DNA from: Odontocerum albicorne
Taxonomy: Eukaryota; Arthropoda; Insecta; Trichoptera; Odontoceridae
Assembly: GCA_949825065.1 (NCBI GenBank)
Contig: OX463855.1
Location: forward strand, 41,364,301-41,428,300
DNA length: 64,000 nucleotides
Direction of reading: 5' to 3'
Below the pieces are notes generated by a model. It had not been told where the DNA came from, ran no database searches, and saw nothing but the letters and a program-made list of their open reading frames with translations. Shown piece after piece: positions 8,647 to 19,193 of this stretch (positions are counted from its first letter, which is position 1; each line of letters starts with the position of its first letter). The position numbers and the translations under genes are program-made.

Positions 8647-9227
8647 TGAAGCGTATCCAGAAAGTAAGTGGCATCCGTGTTTTGGGACTGTCAAGGCATA
8701 ATTTTAATTGAATATATGCCTCAAGGGGAGACCATCAACTCTGCAAGATACTGTGAGACCCTAAAAAAATTGCGGAGGGCGACTCAGAACAAGAGGAGAG
8801 GCATGCTGACAAAGGGAGTCTGCCTGCTGCACGACAATGCCAGACCACATACGGCCAACGCCACGAAGGAACTGCTCGCCTCGTTTAAATGGGATTTCCT
8901 GAACCATCCCGCGCATTCCCCGACCTAGCACCTTCAGATTACTATCTCTTTACCTCCCTGAAGCTGCACATGGGTGGAAAAAGGTTTTCAACCGACGAGG
9001 AGGTAAAGGAGGAGGTGGAGAAGTGGACGGAGGGGTTGGCGGGAAACTACTTCGAGGAAGGCATCAAAAAGTTGAAACCCCGCTTCACCACCTGCATTGA
9101 GAGGAATGGCGACTATGTCGAAAAATAGCTTATATATGTACTACGGTAACCACGTATTTTTTTTGTTTAAATAAAAAAAATTGTAACCTACAAAAAATCA
9201 GTACACTTACTTTCTGGATATGCCTCG
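8647..9227 (+). mobile_element. Mariner family B, copy 2 (581 bp)
   Basis: Left terminal repeat TGAAGCGTATCCAGAAAG, right end complementary to CGAGGCATATCCAGAAAG, flanking TA on both sides. The 5' deletion runs from just inside the left terminal repeat into the middle of the transposase. It is inserted in an RL LINE. Confidence 0.9.
8668..9128 (+). pseudogene. Mariner family B transposase, C-terminal half with frameshift
   Basis: Reads ASVFWDCQGIILIEYMPQGE, then LLHDNARPHT (second Asp) and, after one lost base near 8920, DLAPSDYYLFTSLKLH (third Asp), to the stop after NGDYVEK at 9126-9128. The N-terminal DNA-binding region and first Asp are gone. In the sister copy at 44741 the same region reads across the 8920 site without the shift. 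Confidence 0.9.
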
Positions 9228-9313
9228 TATATAGAGCAAATGTGAGTGGAAGGCGTGGTAGACCAAGGAAAGTATCGTTGGATGAAGTGAATAATATTTT
9301 GAACGAAGGTTAT
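9228..9313 (+). mobile_element. RL LINE, continuation after mariner
   Basis: TAGAGCAAATGTGAGTGGAA, GGTAGACCAAGGAAAG and ATATTTTGAACGAAGG continue the copy begun at 8400, in frame with the RL consensus order. Confidence 0.75.
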
Positions 9314-9949
9314 TTAACCTTTCCTTCCCTGTGTTGGGTATCTTCTACACGTTGCTTCTAATAACCATCAATATCTCTATAAATATAATAAATACAAGGT
9401 TAAGATTTTAGGTATTCTACATAATATATTTACGGATTGATTTAAAAAATAATATTAATAATAATCAGAATTTATCGACTACATCGAGGTGTTTTGTAAA
9501 GATCGAAAACAAATTCGCATTTAAACGCGGCGAACGCCTCGATGACGATAGGTGAATAGTATGCGGGAAGCGCGACACTATATTCGCATCTCACTCTTGC
9601 ATACTAGACTGAATTGCGAGGAGCTGAACTGTCTCAACGTCGCCAGGAAAGGCGTATGCGCCAGGGTATGCGACTGATGTTCCGCGCCACTAGTTGCCTC
9701 TAGGCTCGCAAATAGGTTAGATGTACGCCCGTTCCGTGAGCGTTTTTTAATGTTTTCAGATGGTTTTTTAATGTTTTCAGCAAATAAATCTCAATTAATG
9801 TAATTTTTAACTTCAATTATAATTAATTAAGGGGATTATCTATGAATGTTCTTATTTTTGCGATTTAAAATCGCTAATTTTTTATTGCGTACTCACTACC
9901 CAACACCGTAACACGCGTATTATTTTTATCACCGTAAGGAAAGGGTTAA
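9314..9949 (+). mobile_element. piggyBac-type MITE (TTAA), copy 1
   Basis: Begins TTAACCTTTCCTTCCCTGTG, ends CGTAAGGAAAGGGTTAA, so TTAA flanks both ends as in piggyBac elements. Internal sequence matches the MITEs at 18622, 30671 (inverted) and 50702. No open frame. Confidence 0.8.
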
Positions 9950-9959
9950 AAATCATATA

Positions 9960-10070
9960 ACTCGTAGGAGCTATATGAGGTGTATATATGAATGTCACCT
10001 AGCTCGCAGCGTAGCTCTATGCACCGAGCGAGGCTCCTACCTGTGTGGCCGAGGCCTGAGGCTTTGTCAA
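9960..10070. mobile_element. PIF/Harbinger-type MITE, half copy
   Basis: GTCACCTAGCTCGCAGCGTA, GAGGCTCCTACCTGTGTGG and CCGAGGCC match the right half of the complete element at 36421-36623. The left half is missing. Confidence 0.7.
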
Positions 10071-10595
10071 ATTGACACAGACCTGTCATTTTAATTGATA
10101 ATTTATTGTGTAGATTTTTTTCACATTCAATTAAATCATTTTGTTTATATATTTAAGAGTTATAGGGGGGGAAAGTATGTAAGTAATTTGATATAAAAAT
10201 AGGAAATAATTTTCCGGACAAGCCATTATTATAGTTAGCGCCTCGCATTACGATCGAGTACGGTAGGTTTTAAATACAGTTAAATTCCGTTTTAACTGGT
10301 TGTTTGTTACCCTTGACTAACTAAGCATGAAAACCATAAATAACAAAGCAAAACTGAAAGTGGAAATGGATGAATTCAAGAAGCCGTTCTTTATGGTCTC
10401 GAGGAGGAAGTTACGATGTTTTTAACATTTCGATAGGAATATTCATAATGGGCATCCTTGGATATTCAGGGAAATCAGTCAATTATTCAAAACAATATTT
10501 ATTATAATTAACTGTAACATAACAGATTAATAAATAAATAACAATTATGTCGGTATGTGCATAGGAAATACAATATATTTTGTAAAAACGATACC
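10071..10595. other. AT-rich stretch, no gene seen
   Basis: No open frame of note and no repeat shared with other parts of the window that I could see. Confidence 0.5.
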
Positions 10596-10599
10596 CAAG

Positions 10600-10866
10600 G
10601 TGACAACCTCCGTGGTCTGGTTGGTAAAACACAAGACTTCCAACCTGGGGGTTGCAGTTTCAATTCCCGTTAGTACTAATAATAAAATGAAAATGTAATT
10701 AGCGCCATTTAGAGAAGAGCAAACTCTCTTCAAATTTTCATTCTAAAAACATTTTTTAAAAATATTACACACTAGTTTTCACTGATGGGTTTTTGCCTTT
10801 TTGGTTAGTTGTTTGAGATTGCCGAATCCAAATAAACCGGCCAGATTGTATTGTATACAACGAATA
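10600..10866 (+). mobile_element. tRNA-derived SINE, family 1 (plus)
   Basis: Head ACCTCCGTGGTCTGGTTGG (A-box-like) and GTTTCAATTCCCG (decayed B box) resemble a tRNA. The tail has GAGATTGCCG..AAATAAACCGGCCAGATTG, the motif of the LL LINE 3' end. The middle is A/T-rich. Confidence 0.65.
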
Positions 10867-10882
10867 CGAATATACGAGTACA

Positions 10883-10972
10883 TACCATAACGACGTATCC
10901 CTGTAGGGGTAGACAGAGGCGAGGCCGCCAAACTTTCCTATCGCGACACATATTTCGCCTCTTGTACATTTA
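10883..10972 (-). mobile_element. RL LINE 3' end
   Basis: ACATACCATAACGACGTATC, GGGGTAGACAGAGG and TCGCGACACATATTTCGCC are the reverse complement of the last 90 bases of the RL consensus. Confidence 0.65.
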
Positions 10973-11543
10973 TTTATTTATTTAATTTATACACTTTTAT
11001 TGCAATGCAATCTGGCGGGTTTATTGCCAGGCGGCAATCTCTTTCAACCAATCAGACAAAAGTAAATGAAGCAAGTTACATGGTCGCACAAATCATTTAA
11101 ATGACTATCCATCCCCACGAAATCCATCAACACATGCGTTAGCACATGCCAACGAACCCCACAAAGACGGACAATCACCCGAGCATTATTTTTCATATAA
11201 AGTGAGATATCATCAAACAAAAGAAAAGGAAGGGATGGTGGATAGGAAAGGAAAAGAAAAATCAGGAATGAAACACGTTATATTACTGACTAGAAATTAA
11301 GAGTTTTTTCAGTCGCTTCTTAAAGCATGCCAAGGACGGAGCGAGTCTTATATTGGTTTGTAACTGATTCCAGAGTCTCACTGCATGGACAGTAAAGGAC
11401 GACGTAAAGAAAGAGGAGCGGTGAACTGGAAAGGCCAATAAACAATCTCTGTTTGAGCGTAGCGCTAATCCATGATTGGAAAGAAGCTGAAAATTTTCGG
11501 CGAGATAAGAGGGTGCGGCGGGACAGTTAAGGATGTTATACAA
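10973..11543 (-). mobile_element. LL LINE 3' end, copy 2, with coding tail
   Basis: The minus-strand frame at 11543-11283 encodes NFQLLSNHGLALRSNRD, then FTVHAVRLWNQLQTNIR and SLACFKKRLKKLL, the usual C-terminal tail of Jockey/CR1-type LINE polyproteins. The 3' untranslated region follows to a TTTATTTATTTA (complement) tail at about 10975. This copy ties the LL untranslated region to a LINE reading frame. Confidence 0.8.
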
Positions 11544-11544
11544 T

Positions 11545-11609
11545 AGAGACCGTATGTGAAACCTAGCTTAGCACCTAACGAAGCACTTTGGTGTGGCCTC
11601 GGCCTTAGA
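11545..11609. mobile_element. PIF/Harbinger-type MITE end
   Basis: AAACCTAGCTTAGCACCTAA, CGAAGCACTTTGGTGTGGCC and TCGGCC then TTA match the right end of the copies at 28890 and 61236. Confidence 0.65.
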
Positions 11610-11990
11610 GTACGGAGGTCGTCGGAGATTTGTTAATTTTACTTAAATCTCGTAAATATTTTCAATGAATTTATAAAAAAAAAAAATGAAAGAATAATGG
11701 CGATTTTCAATACACAATTATTTTTTATCCATGTTATGCCGTCAAACAAATATTTTCCAACAATCCAACGGATAAAACCTTGTGCCAACTGGAACGGAAC
11801 TGAGGAAAGAAAAATACGAGTATGATGGCACTACTAATATATTAGTGATGCGCAACCCACGGTCCACGAAACAATAATAATAATAAAATGTAGGTTTACT
11901 GTAGTGTATCGTTTAGTGTTTATATAACAAGACCTCCAAAAAAGGGCTGTTTTTAAACGCTTTAAAACAGGCAGGAAATCTTTTTAAAAT
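11610..11990. other. No gene seen
   Basis: AT-rich, with short A and (AAT) runs. Nothing assignable. Confidence 0.5.
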
Positions 11991-11994
11991 ATTG

Positions 11995-12058
11995 TAAATT
12001 AGCAGTAACCCCCGGGCTGGGCGACAGGCGTCTTACCAACTATGCCATGGAGGTCGTC
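11995..12058 (-). mobile_element. SINE family 1 head fragment
   Basis: Minus strand: GACCTCCATGGCATAGTTGG..AAGACGCCTGTCGCCCAG, the tRNA-like head of family 1. Tail not clear. Confidence 0.5.
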
Positions 12059-12514
12059 ATGGAGGAGAACATGAAAAAGGTAGATCCGAGGAAAACGACG
12101 CTGAATCAAGTTGACGAGATTTTGAGTACAGACCGAGTGAGAATTGCAAAATATAAGATTGTAGATGACGAAATGTATGAATAGTAAATAAAGGTCTGAA
12201 TGTAAAAGCGTTTTCTCTGCCTGACCCGCAAGAGATACAGCGTGATGATATTTAAGTATTTATTCAACTTCTGTCGTAATTAAAAAAACTAAGAATTTGT
12301 TTCAACTCGAGAAAAGGTTGCACTCCCCTATATTAAGATTTCGTAAAAATTGACGTGGTTTAAAACTAACTGTAAGAGGCCGCGATTTCGATCGTAATAA
12401 TTTGAGTTAACAACGAACGATCGGGAATTCAGACGACTTGATAATCCATTTTATTGCAATGTTAAAACAGTGCATGTCTTGTTTGAAATTGAGAAAATAA
12501 TCATAATAAGTCAC

Positions 12515-12600
12515 GATCTTCGCGACCTCGTTGGTAACAAGCAAGATTTCCAAACTGGGTTTCGGGTTCAATTCCCGTTGGTACCCATTTTTTTTTCTAA
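12515..12600 (+). mobile_element. SINE family 1 head fragment
   Basis: GCGACCTCGTTGGTAACAAG and GGGTTCAATTCCCGTTGG form the A- and B-box-like parts, then a T run. The tail is replaced by the 21 bp array. Confidence 0.6.
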
Positions 12601-12614
12601 AAAAGGGTTCGTCT

Positions 12615-12756
12615 GGTTTTTACCTAATGGATATTATCTTTTACCAAATGGATATTATCTTTTACCAAATGGATATTATCTTTTACCAAATGGATAATAT
12701 CTTTTACCTAATGGATATTATATTTTACCTTATGGATATTATATTTTACTTGTAGG
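12615..12756 (+). repeat. 21 bp minisatellite, about 7 copies
   Basis: Units of TTTTACCAAATGGATATTAT plus one base, with small changes at the end of the array. The open frames across it are a by-product of its length being a multiple of three. Confidence 0.9.
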
Positions 12757-12764
12757 TATACTGT

Positions 12765-12945
12765 ATAACCTGGCGGGTAAATTGCCACGTTGCAACATCG
12801 TACAACTAAACAGAAAGTTGCAAAAGAGGTCTAAATTTAATACTAGACTGACGCCCTTTTTTAAAAACACGGTACAGACAGGAACCGAACCCTCAACCTA
12901 CGGGTCGGAAGACATGTGTTTACCTAAACCAGGCCACGTCTTTCT
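12765..12945 (-). mobile_element. SINE family 1, full structure (minus)
   Basis: Tail at 12767 (CCTGGCGGGTAAATTGCC, complement of the LL-like tail), head at 12945-12880 with AGGTTGAGGGTTCGGTTCC as B box on the minus strand. The plus-oriented head at 12515 and this copy face each other across the 21 bp array. Confidence 0.6.
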
Positions 12946-13319
12946 GGTTGATTTAAAGATATTGATACCGTTCAGTACGATCGCGCTACCATCCAACGAT
13001 GTCGTGGGAACAACAAAGGTCCCCATCTAGCACGATCAACACTAGAAGATCGAAAAGTTTTTTATGAGCCCGACGTCACATAATGACGAATAAATATCTG
13101 TCCAAACGGACTCCTCCGGTGGCGACACACAAGTGTGTGAAAATAATAGTAGCGAAGATGGACTTAAGGGCCGATGTCACAGAAGAAGGAAAATGACTGG
13201 AGATGAAAATAAGCGTCTAAAGATCTGCAGTTCAACCAGCTCAACAAGTTGTCATTACTTTCACGGAAAATTTCGAATACAGATGAATATTTCGCATAAG
13301 TATCATTTGAACCTTTTTT
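12946..13319. other. No gene seen
   Basis: Open frames are short and share nothing with known families that I recognise. Confidence 0.45.
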
Positions 13320-14275
13320 ATATTTTTGTGTTCACCACTGGTTAATTTTTGGGTTTACTACCGGTTTCGAAGACCACCGTCTTCATCGTAAGGTGAAGAT
13401 AAACTAAATTGCTAAAAATATATTTCCTGTACAAGTGTAAATAATGTAAGAGGAATGAGGTAGGGGGAGAGAAGTTGGGGAGAGATGTGATTCAATGGTA
13501 AAAAATGGGGTGGGGAAAAATGAAAATGAATCTTTCGGGCAGGTCAGGGTCTGGATATCCAGGGGGTTGGATTTTAAATAGGGAACATATTAAGCAGAGG
13601 GCTATTATTAAAATTGGCAATTTTAATAATAACATCAAATTTGCATCAAAACATTTCATTAAAATGGCATCAAAGTCATTTTAAGCAAAAATGGACTTAA
13701 ATACTTTTCGTAGAACAACGACGATACATACGTTTAGAGGATTTATCGGCCATTGTTTACCAATAATGCTTGAGCGGTTTTAGGCGTCATTTTGAAGGTA
13801 GAATAAATGTCATTTTGCAATGTTTCTTTTTTCAATATCGCAAAATAGATGAAATACGACACCTACAAAAAAAAACAAGTATATAAACTGTATGGCGGCG
13901 ATGCATTAAGCGATCGTGTTTGTCAAATTTGGTTTAAAATAAATCTATAAATCGACAATTTGGAAATTCTCGAGATTATAAAATTAAGTCTATATCACAA
14001 AAAAAAAACAATTTTAATAATAGCCCTCTGCTTAATATGTTTTCTATTTAAAATTCCCCCCTTGGATATCCAGACTTGACCTGCCCTAAAGATTCATTTT
14101 TATTTTTCCCCACCCCATTTACCATTGAATCACATCTCTCCCCACTTCTCTACCCCTACCTCATTCCTCTTATATTATTTACACTTATACAGGAAATATA
14201 TTTTTAACAATTTAGTTTATCTTCACCTGACGATGAAGACGGTGGTAAACCCAAAAATAAACCTGTGGTGAAGAC
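13320..14275. repeat. Long inverted repeat, Penelope-like family 2, around a mariner scrap
   Basis: Arm 13320-13617 and arm 14008-14275 are reverse complements (TTCACCACTGG, ACCGGTTTCGAAGAC, GTACAAGTGTAA, GGAATGAGGTAGGGG, ATATTAAGCAGAGGGC). The arms are the source-type sequence of the 197 bp satellite at 55672. Between them lies part of a mariner reading frame. Confidence 0.85.
13680..13945 (+). pseudogene. Mariner remnant, helix-turn-helix 1 region
   Basis: The segment at 13885-13945 reads LYGGDALSDRVCQIWFKIN, a mariner N-terminal motif. The gene resumes at 14380 (GDTTLER) after the right inverted arm. The same segment was amplified into the 59 bp minisatellite at 6358. Confidence 0.65.
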
Positions 14276-14379
14276 AAAAATATAAAATAAGTGTTTTATT
14301 TACTTATTTTTCCTTTTACATAAAACATGGCACCACAAAGTGAAACAACAGTCTTTTCGAAGATTCAAGAAATAAAATA

Positions 14380-14605
14380 AATCCATTACGGTGATACGAC
14401 ACTCGAAAGATTGTGTTCATATCTAGAAAGTTGATTACCACAGACGACGACCAAATCAAGGCTTTGATCGAAAATAAACAGCGTTCTGCGAAACTAGATA
14501 TTGCCGAGATACTGAAAATATCGAAAATCACCGTCCACGAGCATTTGGTGCTGTTTCTACGTTTGAATTTGAACTAAAAATACGAAATAATATCCCGGAT
14601 AACTG
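14380..14605 (+). pseudogene. Mariner remnant, helix-turn-helix 2 region
   Basis: Shifted-frame reading gives GDTTLER, DDDQIKALIENKQRSA, DIAEILKISKITVHEHLVL, FEFELKIRNNIPDN. It is parallel to 6890-7115. No catalytic motif follows. Confidence 0.65.
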
Positions 14606-14789
14606 AATAGTTCAAAACATATATTAAAAATCACCAAACGGCATTAGGTGACGTATATTTTATTGATTATTCCTTGACATCACAGTTTTGCGGTGACCTG
14701 CGTTATACAGAGTGGGCATAAAGTCTGGATACATAGGCTCATACAAAAACAAGTCAAGGTACTTCAAATTATTATAAACATTGTATTTA

Positions 14790-15180
14790 TTTAGTTACAT
14801 CTAAGATTTAAACTCCAAATTAAAGAGGACAGACGTAGATTTTTTTGCTCAAATTGATAGTCGGTCTGGTCAAAGCACTGTTGATAATGTTGAATCGCAA
14901 CATCACGAATATTTTTTTTTTTAGGTATTTGGGCGCATTCTCTTTCAATAGATGTTCTCAATCCATTACCTGTCGCCGGTTTCGTACCATAAACTCTGTT
15001 TGATAAGTCCTAATAAAAAAAAATCACCGCCGTGAAGTCTGGAGAGCGTAATGCTATTTCTACGGCCAATCCACCTGTTCGGCAAATTTTCATCAACATA
15101 GGTCCTCAAATGCACCATCTTGTTGAAAATAAAAGATTTCCTCGTCCCTGAACTCCGCACGAATGCGCGTTATGAGGAAT
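14790..15180 (-). pseudogene. IS630/Tc1-like transposase fragment
   Basis: Minus strand: EEIFYFQQDGA carries a DDE-type Asp in the motif normally QQDGAPxH. After a frameshift YVDENLPNRWIGRRNSI and DFFLLGLIKQSLWYE follow, the region where related proteins have WPxRSPDLTPxDFFLWG. Stops and shifts interrupt it. Related to the remnant at 46671. Confidence 0.75.
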
Positions 15181-15319
15181 TCCTAAACCAAGTACAAATA
15201 AACGAAATAATGTTTAAGTGTGTGAAAGTTAATTTTCGTCAATGACACATTCAATTAAACTCATCCATAGCAAATATTATTGTTAAAATAAAATATTAAC
15301 TTATCCTGAGGACATATTA

Positions 15320-15545
15320 TTAAGCTCTAATGTTACTGGGCTATTCCTCTGTCGCCCTGTCCCGTATGTCTGAGGATGGCGGCAACCACCGATGACCCTT
15401 TAATGGTCTCCTTACATCGGGATCTGTCCCAGGTCGATCGGAGATCATCCGATATTGAAGATTCCGTCGTAGTCCCGATAAATGTCACTTAATCTGGTTG
15501 AGGGTCTTCCTCGAGATCTCAATCCTTCGACGCTTCCGACGACCA
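15320..15545 (-). mobile_element. LINE coding-tail scrap
   Basis: Minus strand, with shifts: VVVGSVEGLRSRGRPSTR then CKETIKGSSVVAAILRHTGQ, the end of a LINE polyprotein (GRPxxRWxDxI..RDRWR). It lies within the IS630-like element. Confidence 0.55.
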
Positions 15546-15969
15546 CAAGTTGTGGCCGAAATATTGCTGGGCTATTAAAAGCGAGGGGGTCGACAATCTT
15601 TCTTAATCACTCGTTTATTTCCGTATCCGAACCATAAACTATTAATTACACCGCGTGTTTGCTGGATGAGTCAAAATATATCCAGACTTGATGCCCAGCC
15701 TGTATAGAAAAAAACGATTAAGTTTTTTTTTTATAACCGAGCTTCGCAACGAAACAGCACGCTCTAACCGCGGTCGAAGGGATGGGCGTATGTTATCTAA
15801 TGATTGCCGACCTACGTTTGCGGTGGCATCGTGAGACGGGACGACGGTTCAATTTCGTGTTGGGACAATTGTTACGTCACGCACTCGGGAAGGATACAAG
15901 ATACGGCTTGCGAGTTTTATCGATTAATGCAATGGTGCAAAACCTGAGGGTCGCAAAAATGTATTACAT

Positions 15970-16410
15970 ATATACATATCATCACGCCGTATTCCTGTCG
16001 GGGCAGGCAGAGAAGAGAGAGCGCCACACTTTCCTATAGCAGCACACATTCTTTGCATATTCTATAATACATCCAAACACCTTCTCATATAGGTCCTACG
16101 ATTTCTTTAGTTTTTAAATTTCCTTCTTTCATAATATCATACACTTGATTCAACCATACTTCCCATGGTTTTCCTTTACGACACCATCCACTCACATTTG
16201 CACCGTTTATATATTTTGTTAGTTTTTCTTTAGTCGTGCATTCACGTGCTCATCTTCACCTTATTTAATACATCACTTTAATTTCACATCCATCCACCCC
16301 AATGTACTTACTCTTCTCAATGTGCGCATTTCTACAGCATTTATTCGGTTCACATTACTCTTTTTCCCGTCCACATTTCATTCGCTTATATTAAAGTTGA
16401 CACCAAAATA
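15970..16410 (-). mobile_element. RL LINE 3' part, long copy
   Basis: Complement of the RL consensus for about 440 bp: tail at 15975 (ATCATCACGCCGTATTCCTG), DQV region at 16150-16190, reverse-transcriptase thumb at 16220-16400. Many stops. Confidence 0.7.
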
Positions 16411-16577
16411 CTGTTGTGGACCATCATTTTAGCAGATTTTGATATTGTCCGGTTCTAGTATATAATATATGTATTAGTGCCCCATTGACGCCGTTCGATA
16501 TCCCTCTTAACTCTTCTCTTATCTGATAAAATATATTCAAATAGCATAGTTCCTCAAACTGTTCCAATCTGTCACTG

Positions 16578-17022
16578 TCCACCCATATATCGCATTTACT
16601 TTTCCTGCCACACAAACAACCCAATATTCTGCGCAAACATTGTTCACCCGTATATCGCATTTACTTTTCCTGCCACACAAACACCCAATATTCTGTGCAA
16701 ACATAGTTCACCCATATATCGCATTTATTTTTCCTACCACACCAACACCCAATACTCTGCGCAAACATTGTTCACCCATATATCGCAATTACTTTTCCTG
16801 CCACACAAACACCCAATATTCTGCCCAAATATAGTTCACCCATATATCGCATTTATTTTTCCTACCACACCAACACCCAATATTCTGCGCAAACATTGTT
16901 CACCCATATATCGCATTTACTTTGCCTGCCACACCAACACCCAATACTCTGCGCAAACATTGTTCACCCATATATCGCATTTACTTTTTCTGCCACACAA
17001 ATACCCAATATTCTGCGCAAAC
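16578..17022. repeat. 64 bp minisatellite, 7 copies
   Basis: CACCCATATATCGCATTTAC recurs at about 64 bp steps from 16580 to 16970, with CCACACAAACACCCAATATT inside. Units alternate between two versions (TTTACTTTTCCTGCC and TTTATTTTTCCTACC). Confidence 0.9.
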
Positions 17023-17384
17023 ACAAAAAACGCAGGTAAGAGGCATTCAGGTTTACAGTAATTGTAATTGTCTGGTTTGTTGATGTTTTTATACCAAGAT
17101 CAATATTGGCATTTGATAGGAATTCTGAAAGCAAGAATCGATTTTCTATTTATGTACGGCGCTCATGCCGTAACGCGCGTTATTATAACATATTTATGTT
17201 TTAATGGCCATTGCTGTTGCGGCCGGCAGGGAAACTGGTTCCACTCAGAATCTTGACATTCGTTCACTTACGTCACGTGTGTTATCCATTATTCAGCCAA
17301 TAAATCATGACCTTGCCTACTGCGCCGATACACTTCCGATGTGCCACTTTTTATGCCGCTAATACCGTAAAACACTTCACGGCA

Positions 17385-17700
17385 CTTAAGACTGATTCGT
17401 TGAGCGAGATGAAGAAGAGCAATCCGATATAGTTTTGGCACATGGAAAGACTGAATAAAGAAATACTAACAAGATAAATACACGGTGCAAATGTGAGTGA
17501 AAGACGTGATGGAGGAAGACCAAGGAAAGTGTGGTAAGATAGAGTGTATAATATTTTGAAAGAAGGAAATGTAAAGACAGATAAATCGTAGGAGCTGTAT
17601 GGATGTATAAGAGGCGAAAAATGTATGTCGCGATAGGAGTCTGGCGTTATCTCCTTTCTACATACCCCGATAGGTAAACGGCGTGATGTTATGTAGATGT
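17385..17700 (+). mobile_element. RL LINE 3' end
   Basis: TTGAGCGAGATGAAGAAGAG, CAAATGTGAGTGAAAGACG, GAGGAAGACCAAGGAAAG, then GGAGCTGTATGGATG and CCCGATAGGTAAACGGCG to an ATGTTATGTA tail. Coding frame broken. Confidence 0.75.
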
Positions 17701-17756
17701 GTCAGAGTTGGAGATGTGTCGAAGTCGTCGCGCCAGATCATCGTTTCTTGTAGACA

Positions 17757-18166
17757 AAAGTAGGCTATCATCTATCATTACCCGTGAAGAGTATAATAAA
17801 AGTAGGCTATCATCTATCATTACCCGTGAAGAGTATAATAAAAGTAGGCTATCATTACCCGTGAGGAGTATAATAAAACTAGGATATCATCTATCATTAC
17901 CCGTGAAGAGTATAATAAAAGTAGGCTATCATCTATCATTACCCGTGAAGAGTATAATAAAAGTAGGCTATCATCTATCATTACCCGTGAAGAGTATAAT
18001 AAAAGTAGGCTATCATTACCCGTGAAGAGTATAATAAAACTAGGATATCATCTATCATTACCCGTGAAGAGTATAATAAAAGTAGGCTATCATCTATCAT
18101 TACCCGTGAAGAGTATAATAAAAGTAGGCTATCATCTATCATTACCCGTGAAGAGTATAATAAAAG
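17757..18166. repeat. 42 bp minisatellite with a 159 bp higher-order period
   Basis: AGTAGGCTATCATCTATCAT-type units of 42 bp, with 33 bp variants at 17843 and 18002 and AACTAGGAT variants right after them. The order full, short, variant, full repeats after 159 bp. Long open frames on both strands are repeat artefacts. Confidence 0.9.
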
Positions 18167-18570
18167 CACAATAAAAAGCGGGGTGTTAGGGTACTTGCAG
18201 CCACCGGATATGACTATGTATGTCAATTTGTGATATTCGTATTTTGGAAGAATTTAACGTCTCAGAGATATGTACTATAAAGATTATACACTCGTCGCAT
18301 TCTTCAATTGTTCGATCACATTTAGCGCAAGGACCCATCGGGTGAGACTCGTGGTCGCGGGAAATGTGAAGGATCGCAGGGGCAGAGTTCGACCACCTAT
18401 GTGCTGGAGCGACTAGGTGAGGAGTGTTACAGGACTGTGTTTGCCACAGGCTCATCGGGTAGCGGAATACCGGGATGACTGTAGAATGATGCGTACAACT
18501 AACAGCAATTTCAATAATCTCCCCACTTGATAATGTGCCTTCTATTATTACTAGTCACACATAATAGAAC
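18167..18570. other. Unassigned stretch
   Basis: A minus-strand open frame (18455-18186) contains CAKCDRTIEECDEC, Cys pairs that may be chance or a retroelement scrap. I do not recognise it. Confidence 0.3.
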
Positions 18571-18574
18571 CCTT

Positions 18575-18612
18575 CAATATATCCGAAGTAGTGTTTCGGA
18601 TATAATGAAGGA
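18575..18612. repeat. Hairpin repeat left of a TTAA MITE
   Basis: ATATCCGAA-GTAGTGT-TTCGGATAT forms a perfect 9 bp stem, extended with CTTCA/TGAAG. The same hairpin stands immediately right of the MITE at 19194-19228. Confidence 0.85.
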
Positions 18613-18621
18613 TTCCATTAT

Positions 18622-19193
18622 TTAACCCTTCCTTCCCTGTGATGTGTAACTAGTACACATTGCTTCTAAAAACTTAAATATCTCTATAATTCTAATAAAT
18701 ACTGGGTTCAGATTTTAGGTATTCCTCCGTAATACATTTACGCATTGAACGAAAAAAATAATATTAATAATAATTAGCACTTATCAGCCACATCAGATAT
18801 TTTGTGAAAATCGGGAATAAATTCACCAATACAATCAAACGTGTGCCAGTGTGTGACGTAGGTATATTCATTCTAAAAAAACCGCTATGGGTGAGGAAGC
18901 GACGCTATTTACGTCTCACTCTCACTCTACTTCGGTATATGGGAACGCAAGAAATAGAATATCAGTTCACTCGCTTCTCTCGCTTCAGTAACTCGTGGGC
19001 CGATGGTTTTTTTTCATGTTTTCAGTAATTAAATTTCAATTATTATCACTTTTGACTCCAAATTTAATTAATTTAAGTGATTGGCTATGAATATTCTTAT
19101 TTTTCCTGTTTTAAATTGCTCATTTTTACATGCGTATTGAATACACAGCACGGGGACGGGCGGATTTTTTTAGCACAGGAAGGGAAAGGTTAA
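18622..19193 (+). mobile_element. piggyBac-type MITE (TTAA), copy 2
   Basis: TTAACCCTTCCTTCCCTGTG at the left, CACAGGAAGGGAAAGGTTAA at the right, 572 bp. Best preserved termini of the four copies. No coding sequence. Confidence 0.85.

Larger units (their letters stand above)
14708..15702 (-). mobile_element. IS630/Tc1-like transposon, non-autonomous
   Basis: Terminal repeats CAGAGTGGGCATAAAGTCTG (left) and complement of CAGGCTGGGCATCAAGTCTG (right), both next to TATA, give TA target duplications. The 995 bp contain a decayed transposase piece and an inserted LINE scrap. Confidence 0.8.

Noticed and set aside
12470..12755. Frames reading FYQMDII repeats
   Set aside because: 21 bp minisatellite.
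16640..17061. Open frames with HPIFCANIVHPY repeats
   Set aside because: Follow from the 64 bp minisatellite.
17699..18025. 108-codon open frame and its minus-strand partner
   Set aside because: Product of the 42 bp minisatellite (multiple of three).
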